Positions 25,113 to 34,112 of a stretch of 64,000 bases of DNA are shown in pieces. The stretch's first letter is position 1. Each line of letters starts with the position of its first letter. The translations under genes and the position numbers were made by a program. The notes under the pieces were generated by a model. It was not told the DNA's origin. It was given only the letters and a program-made list of their open reading frames with translations, and did no database searches. Origin of the DNA: Clostridia bacterium (lineage in GTDB: Bacteria; Bacillota; Clostridia; Lachnospirales; Lachnospiraceae); NCBI GenBank assembly GCA_910574255.1, contig CAJTAK010000003.1:207501-271500 (forward strand), written 5' to 3'.

Positions 25113-27104
25113 ATGGGCATCAATAAAAAACAACGGGATTTTTTTCATGAATTAATCCGGCAAAGGGAACATTGCCGAAGCTATCAGGACTTATCAGAAG
25201 CTTTGGGTGTAAGTACTCGTTCCATACGAAACTATTGCCAGTTTTTTGAAGAATATCTCTTTGAAATGGGAATCTCAAATGTTATTAAACATACAACTGC
25301 CGGAATTACTTATGCCGGAACTCCCGAGCAAACAAATCAAATTCTGTCTCGAATAGGCGAAAGTGACTTCTATGAATATCACTTGTCACCGGATGACCGC
25401 ATTTTGGCTATTGTTCTGATCCTTTTAGACACTACGGTTCCGGTAACTGTTATGGAACTGTGTAAAACTCTATATGTCAGCCGTGCAACATTACTAAATG
25501 ATATGGAAAAAGTAAGGCTGTATTTTGAACAGTTTCATATTTTCTTCAACCCAAGTACCAATCGCGGTTACAACCTGGATATCACAGAATCACAGCGTCA
25601 GGAAATCATTTGCACTACCTGTTTTCCTTATTTGCGGGGATGGAATATATTGGGAAATGAAATGGGAACTTCGCATTTTTTATTTGAAAATATTCTGCAT
25701 CTCTCAGAACTCCTTCCGCATATATGTCAGATTATTCAAAATGCTGAACGTATATATGGAATTACTGTCACTGATGCTATTTACAAACAGGCAGTATTTA
25801 CCGCATCCATTTTATGCAAACGGCTTACACAAAATCAAATGATTGAGGACTCACTCCACCTGGATACCAAGCTATACCATGTATCAGCAGGTAATATAGC
25901 ACGCTTTATTCTCGCTGCTCTGCAAAAAATATTTTCTTTTTCCTATGGGGATAAGGAAATTCTATATCTCGCCTGGCATCTTCATCTATGCCATTTTGAT
26001 TTATTGCAAAATTTTGAGCATTCCGTAGATCTGTATTTTTATATGGAAATACAGCAATTTCTAAGAGAAATAGAAAATGAGCTTCATTGTCCAACACTAA
26101 GAGAAGAATATTTTTCTATTATGCTGATTCGGCATCTTTGGAGTATCCGAAACACGTCTCCCGAAATCGATGCATCCATGGCTGAAGATATTATTTCTTA
26201 TTATCCCGATTGCTGCCAGGCAATCAAAAAGCATATCGGCATTATTGAAAAATGTATCGGAAGAACCTGTACTGTCGCAGAGCTCCATTCCATACTTATT
26301 TATGTTGTGGCAGAAATCGAACGGCAAACCCCGAAAATCAGCAAACCCAGGGCTGTTGTTCTCTGCCATACAGGAATAGGAACAGCCAACTTCCTTGCGG
26401 ATCGTTTGACTGAAACCTTTAATCTTGACATTTCAGAAGTAACAACCATACATAGGCTTTCAGAAATATTAGAAAAGGAGCATTATGATTTACTCATTAG
26501 TACTATTCCTTTAAAGCCGCCAAATGTTAATTGTATCACAGTTTCTCCGAACTTAACTGATGCAGATATCATTTCAATTCAAAGAGCAATTGCTACGGTA
26601 CAGCGAACCAAACGGCTCAATTCAGAAAATCAAATAAATACAAAACATTTGGATTCTCGCTTGTCCGAGCTTTTATGCCCGGATCATATCATTTGGAATG
26701 TACCCTGTGAAAGCTGGCAGAAGTCTATTGAAATTGCCGCAGGTCCTCTTCTTGATGCAGATGAGATACTTCCTGGCTATTTGGAGGCTGTCCGGCTATC
26801 CGTAGAAAAAAACGGTCCTTACTTTGTATTCTGCCCAGGCATTGCTTTGGCACATGCGGCGCCTACTGATGGTGTTAATAAATTTTGCTGCAGCATTTAC
26901 AAGCCACCGGCTCCCATAGCCTTTCATCACCCAGCTAACGATCCGGTCAGGCTAATCATCATGATTGGAATCACAGATGCTAAAACTCAAATTCAATCCA
27001 TTTCTGCTCTGATGAATTTTTTTAGCAAAAAGCCCCTAAGGGAACAGCTTCTTTCTGCGTCTTCTCCGAAAGAAATGATTTCTATTTTACTTAAATATTG
27101 TTAA
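25113..27104 (+). CDS. BglG/MtlR-family PTS-controlled transcriptional activator
   Basis: A 663-residue regulator. It has an N-terminal helix-turn-helix (QDLSEALGVSTRSIRNYC, about 25-42) and a second DNA-binding segment (VTVMELCKTLYVSRATLLND). Two PRD domains follow, with conserved histidines in the middle. Next are a IIB-like domain with its cysteine in AVVLCHTGIGTANFLADRL (about 420-440) and an EIIA-type domain with histidine in GIALAHAAPTDG. Such proteins are activated or silenced by phosphorylation from HPr and the PTS, coupling gene expression to sugar supply. Divergent placement makes the PTS operon its likely target. The ATG at 25113 follows GAAAGGGGCAGGCATT; the frame is open upstream to 25065. 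Confidence 0.9.
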   Translation: MGINKKQRDFFHELIRQREHCRSYQDLSEALGVSTRSIRNYCQFFEEYLFEMGISNVIKHTTAGITYAGTPEQTNQILSRIGESDFYEYHLSPDDRILAIVLILLDTTVPVTVMELCKTLYVSRATLLNDMEKVRLYFEQFHIFFNPSTNRGYNLDITESQRQEIICTTCFPYLRGWNILGNEMGTSHFLFENILHLSELLPHICQIIQNAERIYGITVTDAIYKQAVFTASILCKRLTQNQMIEDSLHLDTKLYHVSAGNIARFILAALQKIFSFSYGDKEILYLAWHLHLCHFDLLQNFEHSVDLYFYMEIQQFLREIENELHCPTLREEYFSIMLIRHLWSIRNTSPEIDASMAEDIISYYPDCCQAIKKHIGIIEKCIGRTCTVAELHSILIYVVAEIERQTPKISKPRAVVLCHTGIGTANFLADRLTETFNLDISEVTTIHRLSEILEKEHYDLLISTIPLKPPNVNCITVSPNLTDADIISIQRAIATVQRTKRLNSENQINTKHLDSRLSELLCPDHIIWNVPCESWQKSIEIAAGPLLDADEILPGYLEAVRLSVEKNGPYFVFCPGIALAHAAPTDGVNKFCCSIYKPPAPIAFHHPANDPVRLIIMIGITDAKTQIQSISALMNFFSKKPLREQLLSASSPKEMISILLKYC

Positions 27105-27117
27105 GGAGGATCTTTAA

Positions 27118-28275
27118 ATGCCAAATACTTCATAATTTTTCTTACCCAATGTCTCTCTTTTAGGTCGTGGGGCGCTCAATCATATCGGTGAACAAGCAGC
27201 CCGCTTTCACACAAATCATTTTTTACTGGTTACCGATAAATTTCTGGCAGCCACAGAGCTTCCGAACCGCATTCGTAAGCTGCTCGGTATTGAACAAATT
27301 GACATGGTTTTATATGATGGTGTAGAACCAAATCCAACCCTTGCCAGCGTAAATGCAGCTTATGAACTATATTGCCAGACAGGATGCGGCGGTATCATCA
27401 GCCTTGGCGGCGGTTCTGCCCATGATTGTGCAAAAGCGGTAGGCATCCTTGCAACGAATCCCGCCCCGCTTGCCCGGTATGTGGGAGTAAATCAGTTTCC
27501 AAACGAAAGTGCTCCTGTCATTACTGTTAATACAACCGCCGGAACTGCCAGTGAAATTACGAACTGTTTTTTAATTACGGATACGGACACGAATGTAAAG
27601 CTTATATTTGAAGGCGTAAATGCACTTGCAAATGTCGCTATTGACGATCCGGAACTAATGCTTACCCTTCCCAAAGGGCTAACAGCCGCAACTGGTATGG
27701 ATGCCCTCACTCATGCGATTGAATGTTACGTTTCTAATCTTTCCTTTAAATTGACGAATGAACTTGCACTTATAGCAATCCGATATATCTTCCGAAGTCT
27801 TGCCACTGCTGTTCAGGAGCCAGGCAACCTGGAAGCACGTGATGACATGGTATATGGGCAATATATGGCTGGCATGGCATTCGGCAATGGTGGTGTTGGC
27901 ATTGTTCACGCTGCGGCACATGCATTGGGCGGAACTTATAACCTTCCTCATGGATTATGCAATGCAATTCTTCTTCCGCATGTCATGAGATTTAATATGA
28001 AAGCGAGTGCTAAACGTTATGCGCACATGTACTACACGATACATCCCGATACTGCCGCAGCTCTTTCCGACGAAGATGCTGCCAATGCCTTTATTAAAGC
28101 CGTTGAAGAACTTTCTGCTGCAATTGGAACAAAAATACCTCTCCATGAACTTGGTGTTCAAGAATGCGATTTCGAGCTGCTGGCAGATAAAGCATTGAAG
28201 GATTCCTGTTGTGAAACAAACCCTATATTCCCTGCCAAAAACGACATTATTCTGATTTTAAAAGCTGCTTTTTAA
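27118..28275 (+). pseudogene. Iron-containing alcohol dehydrogenase gene with stop at codon 6
   Basis: A good ribosome site (AAGGAGGATCTTTAA) precedes ATG CCA AAT ACT TCA TAA. The stop at 27133-27135 is followed, in the same frame, by FFLPNVSLLGRGALNHIGEQ and a full-length type III alcohol dehydrogenase to 28275. Relatives begin like M-NTYQFFLP, so the stop probably replaced a codon such as CAA. The rest looks intact: GVEPNPT, SLGGGSAHDCAKA, TAGTASE, AATGMDALTHAIECY and the iron-binding HAAAHALGG. The next in-frame ATG (27304) would remove 62 residues of the NAD fold. Related enzymes reduce lactaldehyde or similar aldehydes, fitting the neighbouring fuculose-type aldolase. The gene is likely inactive unless the stop is read through or is a sequencing error. 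Confidence 0.82.
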
Positions 28276-28356
28276 TTAAATGCCATAAACAATTTACAGA
28301 CGCATGCATTTGCGGCCGGGAATTGTTTTATATAGAGGTGTATTGATAGGATATTA

Positions 28357-28539
28357 CGGAACTTAAAATAGTCCAGCTAAGAAATGTCAAGTGTTTTAAT
28401 AAATATTTTATGCTGGACGGTAAAGTCGCAAAGGCACACGAGAGGAACTTTCATGAGTGCCCTTTCGAATGAAAGTTTCTCTCATTACAGGTGTGCCGAA
28501 GTAACTTTACCCTTTAGTACCGTTGCGTAGCAACTTAAG
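28357..28539 (+). repeat. Structured repeat, full-length copy A (upstream of HPr gene)
   Basis: About 183 bp, with only six differences from the copy at 48947-49128 (by eye). Three stems can be drawn. Stem I is GTCCAGC (28371-28377) with GCTGGAC (28412-28418). Stem II is nested: GGTAAAGT (28419-28426) with ACTTTACC (28504-28511), GGCACAC (28433-28439) with GTGTGCC (28491-28497), and a 15-base inner arm at 28440-28454 with 28469-28483. Stem III is GTTGC-GTA-GCAAC (28522-28534), 20 nt before the HPr start codon. There is no coding frame. It fills most of the 278-bp spacer. Confidence 0.85.
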
Positions 28540-28553
28540 ATAGGAGGATTATT

Positions 28554-28826
28554 ATGTATAAAGCAACAACAACGATTGTAAATCCCACCGGGCTTCATGC
28601 CCGCCCTGCTGCAGACTTTGTTTCACTTGCCAAATCTTTTGTCTCCGATATTCAAATTAAAGACCTTGCAACAGAAGAGCCTGCCGCTAATGCCAAATCC
28701 ATTCTTCGTGTCCTTACTTTAGGCTTATCAAAAGGGAAAAATGTAGAAATATCTGCCGCAGGTGAAGATGAAGAAAAAGCCGTAGCCGAATTAGTTTCGC
28801 TCATCAAATCTGGTTTTGGTGAATAA
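28554..28826 (+). CDS. HPr-family phosphocarrier protein (His15 present)
   Basis: A 90-residue HPr protein, which carries phosphate from Enzyme I to IIA subunits. The active histidine is His15 in PTGLHARPAADF, and the regulatory serine is in NAKSILRVL (residue 49; about three residues later than usual because of a short insertion). The start follows TAGGAGGATTATT. It sits downstream of the sugar dehydrogenase pseudogene and behind a structured repeat, and is followed by a small membrane protein gene. It may be a dedicated HPr for the galactitol-type PTS. The other HPr-like gene in this window (46882-47136) lacks the histidine, so this one is the phosphotransfer-competent copy here. Confidence 0.93.
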   Translation: MYKATTTIVNPTGLHARPAADFVSLAKSFVSDIQIKDLATEEPAANAKSILRVLTLGLSKGKNVEISAAGEDEEKAVAELVSLIKSGFGE

Positions 28827-28847
28827 TTTCCGAAAGGAGAATTTACT

Positions 28848-29099
28848 ATGTCCATGAAAGCTTGCCGTAAATTAGCTTCTGCGCTTGCCGCATTGACTAT
28901 CATAAACGGGTTGGTTTGCAAGTTATTTCCCGGACTAAATGCTGCTGTCATAGGAATTTTGTCTGTCTGCGCAATCCTGCTTGCATGCTCCTGCGTATTT
29001 ATAATAATTCGCTTTCACAGATGTCCCAAGTGCCATAAATTTATTCCCATAACGCTCCGCCCTGACACTTGCCTTCATTGTAATGCAGATTTGAATTAA
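28848..29099 (+). CDS. Small membrane protein with zinc-ribbon-like C-terminus
   Basis: An 83-residue protein with two hydrophobic segments (LASALAALTIINGLVCKLF and AAVIGILSVCAILLACSCVFIIIRF). A short C-terminal Cys motif follows, CPKCHKF then CLHCNADLN: two CxxC pairs 16 residues apart, as in zinc ribbons. The tail would probably be cytoplasmic. No family is recognised. The start follows GAAAGGAGAATTTACT, 21 bp after the HPr gene, so they are likely one transcript that ends at the terminator at 29125-29158. Confidence 0.65.
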   Translation: MSMKACRKLASALAALTIINGLVCKLFPGLNAAVIGILSVCAILLACSCVFIIIRFHRCPKCHKFIPITLRPDTCLHCNADLN

Positions 29100-29124
29100 G
29101 CAAGAACAATAGCAGAAGTATAAA

Positions 29125-29158
29125 AAGGGGCTGATGTCTTATTTCCTGACAGCCCCTT
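29125..29158. terminator. Terminator between the small membrane protein and bceB-like genes
   Basis: AAGGGGCTG (29125-29133) pairs with CAGCCCCTT (29150-29158), followed by CTTT on the plus strand; AAAA on the left suits the opposite direction too. Confidence 0.75.
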
Positions 29159-29205
29159 CTTTATTGCTTTATACAACTGCTATTATTTTCGTTCTTTTAT
29201 TTCCT

Positions 29206-31281
29206 TTACTCATTAAGCGGCCGATTCACAATCCGGAAGTAAGTTCTGGTTGTTATAAAATAAACCAATCCATAAGCCACGGCAAACAGCCAAAAGCTAA
29301 TAAGCGCCACCTTTATTAACAATGGTTTATCATCCAATATACTGCTTTTCAGCATCTGGTAAATTCCCGGAAATGCAAAGATAAGGTGAACGCCCGCAGC
29401 CAAAAGGGGCAGGCAGAATACCGTAAGCATCTGGGAATTAATGCTTCGCTGAATCTCTTTTTTTGTCATGCCGATTTTCCGCATGATAGAAAACTGCTTC
29501 TGATCCTCGTAGCCCTCGGATATCTGCTTATAATACATAATCAATGTTGCTACAAAGACAAATACGCCGCTGATGGCAAATGCCAGGAACATCACCCCTC
29601 CGGCAAGGCTTTTTAATTTGGCCCACTTTTCAACCTTTGTATAAAAATTGATATACACGTCTTCTTCCGTTTCCGACAGTCTCCTGATCCACTGATTGCA
29701 TGCATCATCTATGACAAACTGCCTGTCTCGATCCTCTGCCAGATTCACATCATACTCCCAGAACATCAGAACCTCATTCTTTGTGCTCCATTGGGAAGCG
29801 TCAAAGCCTTTCCAAAACTCAGCCATATCCGGAACTACAACCACAAGAGATTCCATCATCATATCCGAATAGCTGCCATATAGCTCAAAGGCAGAAAGTC
29901 TGGGCTGCTTTTTCACTGCTTTTTTGACCATATATTCACTTCCGTCCCAGCTTCGAACTCTTTTTACCCCGGTTGACTTATTTCCGCCGGCAATCAAAAC
30001 CTCCCCGGCGCTTAATTCTTCCGATGTGTGGCAGAACTGATTGTAATCCTCCAAAGCTAAAATACGTATACAGGCAAAATGTTCAAGATATTCATCCCAG
30101 GCATTAACATTTCCCTCTTCCGGAGCATCCTGATAAAGATCGACGCTCAGATCCAGTATATCGTTCTCAAAGGGCGCAGCCATACCTACGGCATAGGTTT
30201 CAACCGTTTCTCTTACACTGACCTCCATGTCTTTCCATATGTCCTCTATTTCTGAGCGATAGGCAGCACCCTCGCCATTTTCCCCGACTCCTGCAGTTTC
30301 TATGATAACTCCTAAGTCATAAGGATAATGACTGCCTATAATCTCATCCACACCTGCATAACATCCAATAGATGCTACCAGCGCTACCAAAATAACCGTA
30401 GAAAGAATACAGATAGATGCAAGGCTTGCTCCGTTTCGCCTCATGCGGTAGGACAATGAAGATATGGTGACAAAATGAGCTGTCTGATAATAATAACGCT
30501 TCTTCTTTTTCAGCCATCCGCACAGAAACACGGAACCGGCAATGAAGAGAAGATATGTCGCAATTACCACCACGCCTCCAATCAGAAGCAGCTGCATCAA
30601 TGCCTCTCTGGGATTCTCAATCCCCACCGCCCATATATATGCGGTCACAAGCAGTACCATACCAATGGCTGCCAGCAACCATCTGCTTTTGGGAGGGCGC
30701 TCTCCTGCTGATTCGCTGTGAAGAAGCTCGATGGGATTATTCTGATGAATCTGACGCATAATGTTCAGAAATATCAGAAAGTAAATTCCGGCATAGAGAA
30801 AGATGGCTGTCAGAATCCCTTTCCACTCAATATAAATATGATAATTGATCTCTTCCTCCATAATATTTACCAGGCCAAGCTCCGCAATTTTCGAGAATAC
30901 AACTCCGGAAAGAATGCCGATAGAAATCGCAATTCCATAGGCCATCAGTGATTCCCAAAGGAGACTGACCATAATATTTCCTTTATTCATGCCAAGAATA
31001 TTGTAAAGGCCAAACTCCTTTTTTCGTTTTCTCATCAGGGAAGAGCTGGTGTAAAACAGAAAGGGCAGAGAAAACATGCCTACCAGAATCTGTCCGCAAA
31101 GAAGCAGTGAAGTCATAGCTTCTCCTCCCCGCAGGCTGTGAACCATATCCGATGCCGTCAGAAATGCAAGAATATAGAACACCATCACCATGACTGCTCC
31201 GGACAGCAGATATGGATAGTAAAGCTGTTTATTCTTCTTAATTCCCGTCCATGCAAGTTTTAGATAAAGCCCTCTGTTCAT
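29206..31281 (-). CDS. BceB-like FtsX-family ABC permease
   Basis: A 691-residue permease of the bacitracin/lantibiotic resistance type. One helix is at the N-terminus, and a group of helices lies at about 55-310, including the FtsX-type segments SLMRKRKKEFGLYNILGMNKG and SISSLSYRMRRNGASL. A large extracellular domain of about 220 residues follows (about 315-530). The last helix group includes FSIMRKIGMTKKEI. The large domain before the final helices is the hallmark of BceB proteins, which bind peptide antibiotics bound to lipid intermediates and pass the signal to the kinase. The ATG overlaps the ATPase stop codon by four bases. Confidence 0.92.
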   Translation of the reverse strand: MNRGLYLKLAWTGIKKNKQLYYPYLLSGAVMVMVFYILAFLTASDMVHSLRGGEAMTSLLLCGQILVGMFSLPFLFYTSSSLMRKRKKEFGLYNILGMNKGNIMVSLLWESLMAYGIAISIGILSGVVFSKIAELGLVNIMEEEINYHIYIEWKGILTAIFLYAGIYFLIFLNIMRQIHQNNPIELLHSESAGERPPKSRWLLAAIGMVLLVTAYIWAVGIENPREALMQLLLIGGVVVIATYLLFIAGSVFLCGWLKKKKRYYYQTAHFVTISSLSYRMRRNGASLASICILSTVILVALVASIGCYAGVDEIIGSHYPYDLGVIIETAGVGENGEGAAYRSEIEDIWKDMEVSVRETVETYAVGMAAPFENDILDLSVDLYQDAPEEGNVNAWDEYLEHFACIRILALEDYNQFCHTSEELSAGEVLIAGGNKSTGVKRVRSWDGSEYMVKKAVKKQPRLSAFELYGSYSDMMMESLVVVVPDMAEFWKGFDASQWSTKNEVLMFWEYDVNLAEDRDRQFVIDDACNQWIRRLSETEEDVYINFYTKVEKWAKLKSLAGGVMFLAFAISGVFVFVATLIMYYKQISEGYEDQKQFSIMRKIGMTKKEIQRSINSQMLTVFCLPLLAAGVHLIFAFPGIYQMLKSSILDDKPLLIKVALISFWLFAVAYGLVYFITTRTYFRIVNRPLNE

Positions 31282-32042
31282 TTGCGATCACCACCTGTCA
31301 TTAATATGGTCAGCGTATCAGTTATCTTCTGATAGAGCTGCTCATCGCTGTCCTTTCCCCGGCAGATTTGATGAAACACCTCTCCATCCTTAATAAACAG
31401 GACGCACTTTGCTCTGCTGGCTGCGGCAACAGAGTGAGTAACCATAAGAATCGTCTGCCCATTTTCATTAACCGCTCCAAAGAGACGAAGCAGTTCGTCA
31501 GATGCACGGGAGTCCAGTGCCCCGGTAGGCTCGTCTGCCAGAATCAAATGGGGCTTTGTGATAAGGGCCCTTGCAACGGCCGCTCTCTGCTTCTGTCCGC
31601 CGGACACTTCATAGGGGTACTTTTTCAGAAGCTCCGTAATGCCAAGCATCTTCGCAATGGGTTTCAGCCTGCGCTGCATTTCCTCGTAAGGCGTGCCGGC
31701 CAGTACCAGGGGCAGATAAATGTTGTCCTCTAAGCTGAAAGTATCCAGAAGATTAAATTCCTGAAAGACAAAGCCCAGATTGTTTCTGCGGAATTTTGCA
31801 ATCTGCTTTTCCGATATTTTTGTAATGTCCTTTCCGTTTAGCAGCACGGAACCACTTGTGGGTTTATCCAGTGCCGCAAGAATGTTAAGTAAAGTGGTTT
31901 TTCCCGAACCGGATTCGCCCATGATAGCCACGTATTCTCCCTCTTCCACAGAAAAGTTCACGTTCCGAAGCGCCGTCACCTGATTCGAACCGAATCTTGT
32001 GGTATAGACCTTTTTCAATCCTTTTACTTCCAAAATGCTCAT
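31278..32042 (-). CDS. BceA-like ABC transporter ATP-binding protein
   Basis: A 254-residue ATPase that powers the BceB-like permease. Motifs are Walker A IMGESGSGKTTLLNILA (about 40-56), Q-loop VFQEFNLLDTFS, signature VSGGQKQRAAVARAL, Walker B HLILADEPTGALDS, and the switch histidine in ILMVTHSVAAASR. The ATG at 32040-32042 follows AAAGGAGGCATTCCAAT; the frame is open upstream to 32075 but lacks support there. A short hairpin related to the window's structured repeat lies just ahead of the ribosome site. Confidence 0.93.
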   Translation of the reverse strand: MSILEVKGLKKVYTTRFGSNQVTALRNVNFSVEEGEYVAIMGESGSGKTTLLNILAALDKPTSGSVLLNGKDITKISEKQIAKFRRNNLGFVFQEFNLLDTFSLEDNIYLPLVLAGTPYEEMQRRLKPIAKMLGITELLKKYPYEVSGGQKQRAAVARALITKPHLILADEPTGALDSRASDELLRLFGAVNENGQTILMVTHSVAAASRAKCVLFIKDGEVFHQICRGKDSDEQLYQKITDTLTILMTGGDRK

Positions 32043-32060
32043 ATTGGAATGCCTCCTTTT

Positions 32061-32085
32061 TAAGTTGCTGCGCAATAGTACGCAA
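32061..32085 (-). repeat. Diverged 3' end of the structured repeat, upstream of the BceA-like gene
   Basis: TTAAGTTGC-TGC-GCAATAGTAC (read on the plus strand) matches the end of copy B (TTAAGTTGC-TAC-GCAACGGTAC) with three changes. GTTGC (32064-32068) pairs with GCAAT (32072-32076) through one G-U. The hairpin ends 22 nt before the start codon. The downstream part of the element is not recognisable. It could instead be a BceR operator. Confidence 0.5.
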
Positions 32086-32170
32086 CTGTTTTATATCCTC
32101 ACAGTTACCGAAAAGTTTTTCGGTATCATTATATTATCAAAACAAGGGAGATGCATTCCATTCATTCGGC

Positions 32171-33190
32171 TTACATTTCCCTTTGATTTCTAACAGTTTT
32201 GTAAGAATTTAAGGGATCCCGGCTTAAATTTACTTTAACCGTAGTTCCCGTTTCCACCTGTGAGATTATGGAGATTTTGGCTCCCAGACGATTGCAGATC
32301 TCTTTACAGAGGTATAGGCCGAGTCCGCTTGCCCGTTTGTCTCTGCGTCCGTTGCTGCCGGTGTAGCCTTTTTCAAAGATTCTCGGTATATCCTCCGGTG
32401 CAATGCCAATGCCTGTATCGCTGATGCAAAGCGTTTTGGGCTCCTCAAAGAAAATGGTTACGGAGCCCTTATTGGTGTATTTGAGCGCATTGGAAAGGAA
32501 CTGTTCTATTACAAAGGAAAGCCATTTCTCATCGGATACTACGGTTTCCTCTGAGGGAATGTAGGTCAATTGGAGCTTCTTCATAATGAAATCTCCCCGC
32601 AGCTTTCGGATGTTTTCTCTCACTATCTTGTCCAAATGAATCGTGCGGAACACATAATCCGTGGACTCTGCTCCCATCTTAAGGTAGGTCAGCACCATCT
32701 CCACATACTGTTCAATATGGAGGAGATCTGACTTAAGCCTTTGGGACAGTTTAGAATCCTCTGTTTCCAGATTTAGGCGCATAGATGCGATTGGTGTCTT
32801 AATCTGATGAACCCATATGGTAAAGTAATCCAGCATTTCCGCATAAGAACCTGAAAACTGTTCCTCCAGCATCTGCCTTTCTTCACACAAGGCCCGGATG
32901 ATTTGCTGATAATCCTCGCCCTCTATGGTTGTACTTTCCGGCAACGCTTCCTGCAAAACGTTTCCTTGCAGGGCTTTAAGCCCTGTTAATTTTTTGTGCT
33001 TTTTATATGTGCGGTATATGGAGATAAGCGCAAATACAGAACCCAAAAGAAAACAAATCCCGGCTGGATACAGGACAGCTCCCAGGGGCAGGTGGTACAG
33101 ATAGAATGTAATTCCGAAAATGCAGGCAAATAGCAGTTCCAGGCATACGGCCGGAAGATGCTCTCGTAAATATTGGATTGCAAATGTCAT
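32171..33190 (-). CDS. BceS-like intramembrane-sensing histidine kinase
   Basis: A 339-residue sensor kinase with only two membrane helices (about 12-32 and 38-60) and almost no external loop, as in BceS. Such kinases sense the activity of the partner transporter rather than the drug. The phosphorylated histidine is His128 in TIWVHQIKTPIASM; N box FLSNALKYTNKG, G1 SDTGIGIAPED and G2 RASGLGLYLCKEI follow. The ATG overlaps the response regulator stop by four bases. The ATPase gene begins about 130 bp further on, so regulator and kinase form one unit and transporter the next. Confidence 0.93.
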   Translation of the reverse strand: MTFAIQYLREHLPAVCLELLFACIFGITFYLYHLPLGAVLYPAGICFLLGSVFALISIYRTYKKHKKLTGLKALQGNVLQEALPESTTIEGEDYQQIIRALCEERQMLEEQFSGSYAEMLDYFTIWVHQIKTPIASMRLNLETEDSKLSQRLKSDLLHIEQYVEMVLTYLKMGAESTDYVFRTIHLDKIVRENIRKLRGDFIMKKLQLTYIPSEETVVSDEKWLSFVIEQFLSNALKYTNKGSVTIFFEEPKTLCISDTGIGIAPEDIPRIFEKGYTGSNGRRDKRASGLGLYLCKEICNRLGAKISIISQVETGTTVKVNLSRDPLNSYKTVRNQREM

Positions 33191-33870
33191 GTTCTTTCCT
33201 CCCCCATATAATAGCCCTCTCCAAATTTTGTCTGAATGAAATCCGTAAGTCCATTTGCCTCCAGCTTTTTTCGAAGACGGCCGATGTTTACGGTCAGTGT
33301 ATTGTCATCAATATAGCAGTCAGATTCCCATAAGAGATCCATCAGGCGCTCCCGGCTTACAACCTGCCCTTTGTTTTCCATGAGCAAAGACAGGATTCGA
33401 TGTTCGTTCTTTGTAAGATCAATGGTTCTATTCTGATAGGTCAATGTTCCGTTATCCTTATTGAGAAAGGCTCCCCTATGCTGCAGTATAGGCGTTGTCC
33501 CTGCAAAATCATAGGTGCGGCGCAGAAGCGCCTGTATCTTTGCTATCAGTACATCCATGTCAAAGGGCTTCGCCACAAAATCATCGCCTCCCATGTTCAT
33601 GGCCATGACCATGTTCATATTGTCAGAGGCAGAGGACAGGAAAATGATGGGAACCTTTGATACTTTACGAATTTCAGTGCACCAATAGTAGCCGTCAAAG
33701 GCAGGCAGGCCAATGTCCATAATGACCAGATGGGGCTGCAGCTCTGAAAATTCTGACAAGATTTTTCGGAAGTTCCCGACGCCGGCGATCTGCAACTCCC
33801 ATTTTTTCCCTTTGCTTTTTACTGCTTCCAGGATTCCCTGATCGTCTTCTATCATATAAATGCGGTACAT
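33187..33870 (-). CDS. BceR-like OmpR-family response regulator
   Basis: A 227-residue response regulator. The receiver domain has the acidic pocket MIEDDQG and the phosphoacceptor Asp52 in LVIMDIGLP, then the threonine/serine position in IFLSSASD and a lysine in VAKPFDMD. The C-terminal winged helix includes LTKNEHRILSLLMENKGQVVSRE and DDNTLTVNIGRLRKKLE. It would activate the ABC transporter genes downstream when peptide antibiotics such as bacitracin or lantibiotics are present. It is the first gene of the four-gene module, with a GGAGTGAAG ribosome site. The 240 bp upstream hold no gene that I can support. Confidence 0.93.
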   Translation of the reverse strand: MYRIYMIEDDQGILEAVKSKGKKWELQIAGVGNFRKILSEFSELQPHLVIMDIGLPAFDGYYWCTEIRKVSKVPIIFLSSASDNMNMVMAMNMGGDDFVAKPFDMDVLIAKIQALLRRTYDFAGTTPILQHRGAFLNKDNGTLTYQNRTIDLTKNEHRILSLLMENKGQVVSRERLMDLLWESDCYIDDNTLTVNIGRLRKKLEANGLTDFIQTKFGEGYYMGEERT

Positions 33871-34112
33871 TTTTCGGCTTCACTCCTTTAAAACTTTTGC
33901 TGATCATTTGTATCATGCATCTATTGCTTGATTCTGCCATTCATTTTCATACCATATCTTATTATACTCAATTAGCCCATAAATACCTTCATTCTGTTCC
34001 TGGTCTAACAATTTCTTGTAATCTGGTTTTCCACATTTCCTTTTCTCCTGCCAATAAACTCAACTTCATTTGCTCCTATGCGTAATTTGAGCCTGTAAAA
34101 TCCCACAGCTTC

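Noticed and set aside
28357..28539. CRISPR repeat or transposase-coding insertion sequence
   Set aside because: There are no regularly spaced repeats and no coding frame; the element is a folded single unit with one distant full copy.
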